This document shows, in pieces, positions 6,231-9,190 of a stretch of 9,190 nucleotides of DNA. This DNA comes from Pseudofrankia asymbiotica (GTDB taxonomy: Bacteria; Actinomycetota; Actinomycetes; Frankiales; Frankiaceae): contig NZ_MOMC01000009.1 of assembly GCF_001983105.1 (NCBI RefSeq), positions 105,871-115,060 of the forward strand, written 5' to 3'. Position numbers and translations under genes: made by a program. The first letter of the stretch is position 1. Every line of letters begins with the position of its first letter. Under the pieces are notes generated by a model. It did not search any database, was not told the origin of the DNA, and was given only the letters and a program-made list of their open reading frames with translations.

Positions 6231-7247
6231 GGCGGCGCGTTCGCTGGCGGGCCGGCGGCGGAGGCTCGCCTGCTGGAGAGCGGGCGGGAGATATGCCTGG
6301 TCGAGCGTGCCGACGTCGGTGGCCGGCGGAACGATCTCGTCGATCTGGTCGAGGACGTCGTCGGTCAGTGTCACGTCGAGGCCAGCGAGCAGGTCGTCGA
6401 GATGGCTCATCGTGCGCGGCCCGATGATCGCGCTGGTCACACCGGGGTGGGAGATCGCGAACGTCATGGCGAGGTGGGTCAGTGGCAGGCCCACCTTCTC
6501 GGCGAGTGAGATGAACCGCTCTACGGCGTCGAGCCGGCCCTCGTCGTTCAGATGCCTGGAGAAGGCCGCGCGGCGGAGCTCGTTCCGCTGGCCCTTGCGG
6601 ACGCGTCCCGTGAGCAGTCCCTGTCCGAGCGGGCCCCACACCAGCGTGCCCATCCCGTTGCGCTGGGCGACCGGCAGCACCTCGCGTTCGATGCCGCGGT
6701 TGAGCAGCGAGTACGGCGGCTGCTCGGTGTGGAAGCGTTCCAGACCACGCCGCTCGGCGACCCACTGGGCTTCGACAATGTCGGACGCCAGCATCGCGGA
6801 GCTCCCGATCGCGCGGACCTTCCCGCTGTGGATCAGGTCGCAGAGCACGGACAGCGTCTCCCCGATGTCCGTGGTGGGATCCGGCCGGTGGATCTGGTAC
6901 AGGTCGATGTAGTCGGTCTTCAGGCGGCGCAGCGAGTTCTCGACCGCGGTCACGATCCATCGCCGTGAGGCGCCCTGGTGGTTGGGGTCGTCACCCATCG
7001 GACGGCCGGCCTTGGTCGCGAGGACTACATCGTCCCGACGCCCCTGGAGTGCCCTGCCGACGATTTCTTCGGAGTCGCCGTAGGAGTCGGCGGTGTCGAT
7101 GAAGTTGATTCCCGCGTCCAGCGCCCTGTGGATGATGCGGGCGGAGTCATCGGGGTCCGGGTTGCCGATGGACGTGGCGAACATCAGCGTGCCGAGCGCA
7201 TAGGGGCTGACCTTGATCCCGGTCCGGCCGAGTGTGCGATACCGCAT
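6225..7247 (-). CDS. aldo/keto reductase
   Basis: A 340-residue NADPH-dependent (beta/alpha)8-barrel oxidoreductase that reduces aldehydes or ketones. Seen: the typical start 'MRYRTLGRTGIKVSPYALGT', the complete catalytic tetrad D51 and Y56 ('FIDTADSYG'), K79 ('LATKAG') and H120 ('YIDLYQIHRPD'), and the C-terminal NADP-binding stretch 'SAIIGPRTMSHLDDLLAGL' (272-290). Length is normal. The last ~15 residues (RRRPASERAAA) are a basic, unconserved tail next to the repeat array. The ATG at 7247 has a GAGGA ribosome site at 7254-7258, 6 nt away. It is divergent from the XRE regulator across a 146-bp gap holding a 27-bp palindrome, so it is probably that regulator's target. The natural substrate cannot be read from sequence. 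Confidence 0.95.
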   Translation of the reverse strand: MRYRTLGRTGIKVSPYALGTLMFATSIGNPDPDDSARIIHRALDAGINFIDTADSYGDSEEIVGRALQGRRDDVVLATKAGRPMGDDPNHQGASRRWIVTAVENSLRRLKTDYIDLYQIHRPDPTTDIGETLSVLCDLIHSGKVRAIGSSAMLASDIVEAQWVAERRGLERFHTEQPPYSLLNRGIEREVLPVAQRNGMGTLVWGPLGQGLLTGRVRKGQRNELRRAAFSRHLNDEGRLDAVERFISLAEKVGLPLTHLAMTFAISHPGVTSAIIGPRTMSHLDDLLAGLDVTLTDDVLDQIDEIVPPATDVGTLDQAYLPPALQQASLRRRPASERAAA

Positions 7248-7338
7248 GCGAAATCCTCACTTCCTGGCAAGAGGACCCGTGGGGCGCGGGCCGGTTTCCA
7301 GCATGTGGCGGTGCCGGCGCCGGCGGGAGAGACGTCCC

Positions 7339-7365
7339 CATCCAGGGACGGGCCGTCCCTGGATG
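7339..7365. promoter_or_regulatory. candidate operator: 27-bp near-perfect inverted repeat in the regulator/reductase intergenic region
   Basis: The arm CATCCAGGGACGG (7339-7351) is followed, after one base, by its exact reverse complement CCGTCCCTGGATG (7353-7365). It ends 28 nt before the regulator's GTG start and lies about 91 nt upstream of the reductase ATG. That fits an autoregulatory operator serving both divergent promoters, which is typical for this kind of regulator/target pair. It could alternatively form an mRNA hairpin in the regulator's leader. Confidence 0.7.
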
Positions 7366-7393
7366 TGTCCCGCGTCGCGGGCATGGTGGAGGT

Positions 7394-8236
7394 GTGGACA
7401 GAACCGAGCTGGCGGACTTCCTGCGCCACTGCCGTGCCCGACTCGCGCCTGCCGACGTGGGGCTGGCGCAGGGCGCCCGGCGGCGCACTCCGGGGCTGCG
7501 CCGCGAGGAGGTGGCGCAACTGGCGGGCATGTCCACCGACCACTACACCCGGCTGGAACAGGCGAGAGGCTCACGGCCGTCCCGCCAGATGCTCGCCGCC
7601 GTCGCCCGGGCGCTGCGCCTGTCCGACGACGAACGCGACCATCTCTTCCATCTGGCGGGAGAGGAGCCTCCACGCGGCCGGCCGGGCACCCAGCACGTCC
7701 GCCCAGGGCTGCTTCTCGTCCTCGACCGGCTGACCGACACTCCCGCCCAGGTGTTGAGCGACCGCGGCGACATCCTCGCGCGGAATGCGATGGCCAGGGC
7801 GCTGCACGGTGACGCGTCCGCCAGCCCGGAGGGGGAGCACAACCTGGTGTGGCGCTATTTCACGGACCCCGCCGCGCGGGAGCTCTTTCCGGCCGAGGAC
7901 CGTGACCCTGGCGCCCGCGAGGCAGTCGCGGATCTGCGCGCCACCTTCGCCCGCCGCCCGGACGACGCGCGGCTGGCGGCGCTCGTACACAGGCTCCGCG
8001 CCCGCAGCGAGGAGTTCTCGGCTCTGTGGGACGCCCACCACGTCGCCGTACGTCGCTCGGACACCAAGCGCTTCCTGCACCCGGTCGTCGGCCTGCTGGA
8101 GCTGGACTGCGAGGTACTGCTGAACCCGGACCACGACCAGCGGCTGGTCGTCTACACCGCCCGTCCGGGCAGCACGTCCTACGAGCGACTGGAACTGCTG
8201 CGCGTGGTCGGCCTCCAGAATCTGACCCATGGCTGA
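7394..8236 (+). CDS. XRE-family HTH regulator with MmyB-type ligand-binding domain
   Basis: A 280-residue DNA-binding regulator. Seen: 'ELADFLRHCRARLAP' (5-19) and 'RRRTPGLRREEVAQLAGMSTDHYTRLEQAR' spread over 29-58, which is the XRE helix-turn-helix signature of this actinobacterial family. A second region (about 100-270) follows, with 'LLLVLDRLTDTPAQVLSDRGDILARNAMARAL' features and 'FLHPVVGLLELDCEVLL' (227-243), matching the MmyB ligand-binding (PAS-like) domain, presumed to sense a small molecule. The start is GTG at 7394, because family members begin at the equivalent of D2-R-T-E-L-A-D-F-L and no other in-frame start is close. GGAGG (7388-7392) is only 1 nt from the GTG, unusually near. 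Divergent from the aldo/keto reductase, the likely regulated partner; members of this family often sit beside oxidoreductase genes. Confidence 0.93.
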   Translation: MDRTELADFLRHCRARLAPADVGLAQGARRRTPGLRREEVAQLAGMSTDHYTRLEQARGSRPSRQMLAAVARALRLSDDERDHLFHLAGEEPPRGRPGTQHVRPGLLLVLDRLTDTPAQVLSDRGDILARNAMARALHGDASASPEGEHNLVWRYFTDPAARELFPAEDRDPGAREAVADLRATFARRPDDARLAALVHRLRARSEEFSALWDAHHVAVRRSDTKRFLHPVVGLLELDCEVLLNPDHDQRLVVYTARPGSTSYERLELLRVVGLQNLTHG

Positions 8237-8310
8237 ATGCTTCGCCGGGTTCGCCGGGCTGACGGGGATCCGGACCATCCGTCCGAGTCGGTTGACCTGG
8301 CCATCCGCGA

Positions 8311-8328
8311 CCCGCCCGCTCGGGCGGG
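8311..8328. terminator. GC hairpin between convergent regulator and glycosyltransferase genes
   Basis: CCCGCCC-GCTC-GGGCGGG is a perfect 7-bp stem with a 4-nt loop (8 pairs if the loop is 2 nt). It is centred in the 100-bp gap between two converging stops (8236 and 8337). There is no T-tract on either side, as is common in high-GC actinobacteria. A bidirectional terminator is the simplest reading. Confidence 0.55.
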
Positions 8329-8336
8329 ACAGACCG

Positions 8337-9190
8337 CTACCGACCCGGCGCCAGTCCGGCTGTGGTGTCAAGCGCGGGTGGAAGCGTGCCTACCTGGGTG
8401 CGGGCACTCGTGGACACCGCGCGCCACGGCGAGTGGTGCGCGGGCTCCCAGTCGGGCCGCGCGAGGCCGCCGACCAGACCACGGAGGATTCGCAGCGCTC
8501 GGGCTGTGTCCGTCGGTTGGCCCGTGACTCTCTTGCGGGCGGCGAGGAGAAGAAGCTGCGCGGCGTGCACTCCGGGCCAGGCCAGGCCGAGGTTGCGCCG
8601 GTGGCGACGGAAATACGTGGCCGCGGACCGCCCGAGTTCCCGGTGCATCATCGGTGACTGGCCGGTCGTCGCGCCGCCGTCATGCACCACGTGCCAGGTG
8701 TCATCCGCCCAGGCGATCCGGCCGCCCGCCTTGAGGAGGCGGTAGAACAGGTCGGTCTCCTCGTAGTACATCCAGTAGTACGGGTCGAATCCGCCGAGCC
8801 GGAGGAACGCTTCACCCCGGATCGCGAAGAACGCGCCAATCGGGTAGCGATGCCCCGGCCAGCGGCTGAGTGCCGCGGCCTCACCTCGTACCGCCATGTA
8901 CGCGTTGGTCCGCGACGATGGCAGCACCGAGCTGGTTCGGCCTGGTCTCCCGTCTTCTGTCTGGATCGTGAAGCCGACGGCGTCGGTGTCGGCCGGGGTG
9001 TGGCTCAACAACGCGGGCAGCATCTGGGCTGTGCGCTCGGGTAGCTCGATGTCGCTGTTGACGACGAGCACCCAGGCCGGGATCGGATCGTTTTCCAGAT
9101 GACGCCGCACACCCAGGTTCACCGCGGTGCCATAGCCGACGTTGCCGTGGTCATGGTGCGCACGCACGCCTTCGGGCAGCCACGGGTGCC
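8337..9190 (-). CDS. family 2 glycosyltransferase, rhamnosyltransferase-like (partial, N-terminus outside window)
   Basis: The last 283 residues of a GT-A fold glycosyltransferase. The frame stays open across the right edge, so the true start lies outside; the GTG at 9167 is internal, since conserved sequence ('NVGYGTAVNLG') begins right after it and the nucleotide-binding N-terminus is missing. Seen: 'VLVVNSDIELP', the counterpart of the usual N-P-D/D-x-D sugar-nucleotide/metal site, with Ser in the middle; 'GAFFAIRGEAFLRLGGFD' acceptor-side segment; and 'YEETDLFYRLLKAGG' with the E-D/E-T-D catalytic region, followed by 'HDGGAT'. These match WbbL-like rhamnosyltransferases that build cell-wall or surface polysaccharides on the cytoplasmic side of the membrane. 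No transmembrane segment is evident in the visible part. The C-terminal ~25 residues are unconserved. The donor sugar is uncertain. Confidence 0.92.
   Translation of the reverse strand, partial: HPWLPEGVRAHHDHGNVGYGTAVNLGVRRHLENDPIPAWVLVVNSDIELPERTAQMLPALLSHTPADTDAVGFTIQTEDGRPGRTSSVLPSSRTNAYMAVRGEAAALSRWPGHRYPIGAFFAIRGEAFLRLGGFDPYYWMYYEETDLFYRLLKAGGRIAWADDTWHVVHDGGATTGQSPMMHRELGRSAATYFRRHRRNLGLAWPGVHAAQLLLLAARKRVTGQPTDTARALRILRGLVGGLARPDWEPAHHSPWRAVSTSARTQVGTLPPALDTTAGLAPGR

Noticed and set aside
8229..8657. 142-codon plus frame after the regulator
   Set aside because: It overlaps the regulator stop and runs antisense to the glycosyltransferase, with no recognisable protein features.

Overview
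The window is very GC-rich, with G/C strongly preferred at third codon positions, long spurious antisense frames, and genes of actinobacterial type (an MmyB-type XRE regulator and an MSMEG_6728-like protein). This points to a high-GC actinomycete. A Frankia-like or related filamentous genus is plausible, but the window alone cannot settle the genus. I see no tRNA, rRNA, CRISPR array, transposase, integrase or phage gene. It reads as ordinary chromosomal gene space made of small, mostly divergent or convergent metabolic units.

Layout. Bases 1-1697 (minus strand) hold a two-gene unit: an isopenicillin-N-synthase-like Fe(II) oxygenase followed by the start of a Tat-type lipoprotein that is the substrate-binding subunit of an NMT1/THI5/SsuA-class ABC importer, cut by the window edge. 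Their promoter region carries a duplicated GGATCC-centred operator-like site. A second, 30-bp perfect palindrome with two GGATCC cores lies inside the oxygenase gene. Divergently, 1865-2989 (plus) encodes a low-specificity L-threonine aldolase. It converges on 3104-5428 (minus), a stand-alone molybdopterin-dependent oxidoreductase with an N-terminal [4Fe-4S] site. Divergent from that is 5664-6113 (plus), a small protein related to pyrimidine-dimer DNA glycosylases. Its 3' end is marked by an exact 17-bp tandem duplication that repeats the stop codon, followed by three imperfect ~26-bp repeats reaching into the next gene.

Bases 6225-7247 (minus) encode an aldo/keto reductase, divergent from 7394-8236 (plus), an XRE-family regulator with an MmyB-type sensing domain. 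Between them sits a near-perfect 27-bp inverted repeat, so this looks like a self-contained regulator/target pair. The regulator converges, across a strong GC hairpin, on a family 2 glycosyltransferase (8337 to beyond 9190, minus), resembling rhamnosyltransferases of cell-envelope polysaccharide synthesis, with its N-terminus outside the window.

The genes do not form one pathway. The two coherent units are oxygenase plus importer (uptake and oxidation of an unidentified small organic molecule) and XRE regulator plus aldo/keto reductase. The most notable material is non-coding or architectural: the palindromes and the repeats. I found no convincing evidence of a wholly new biological system.
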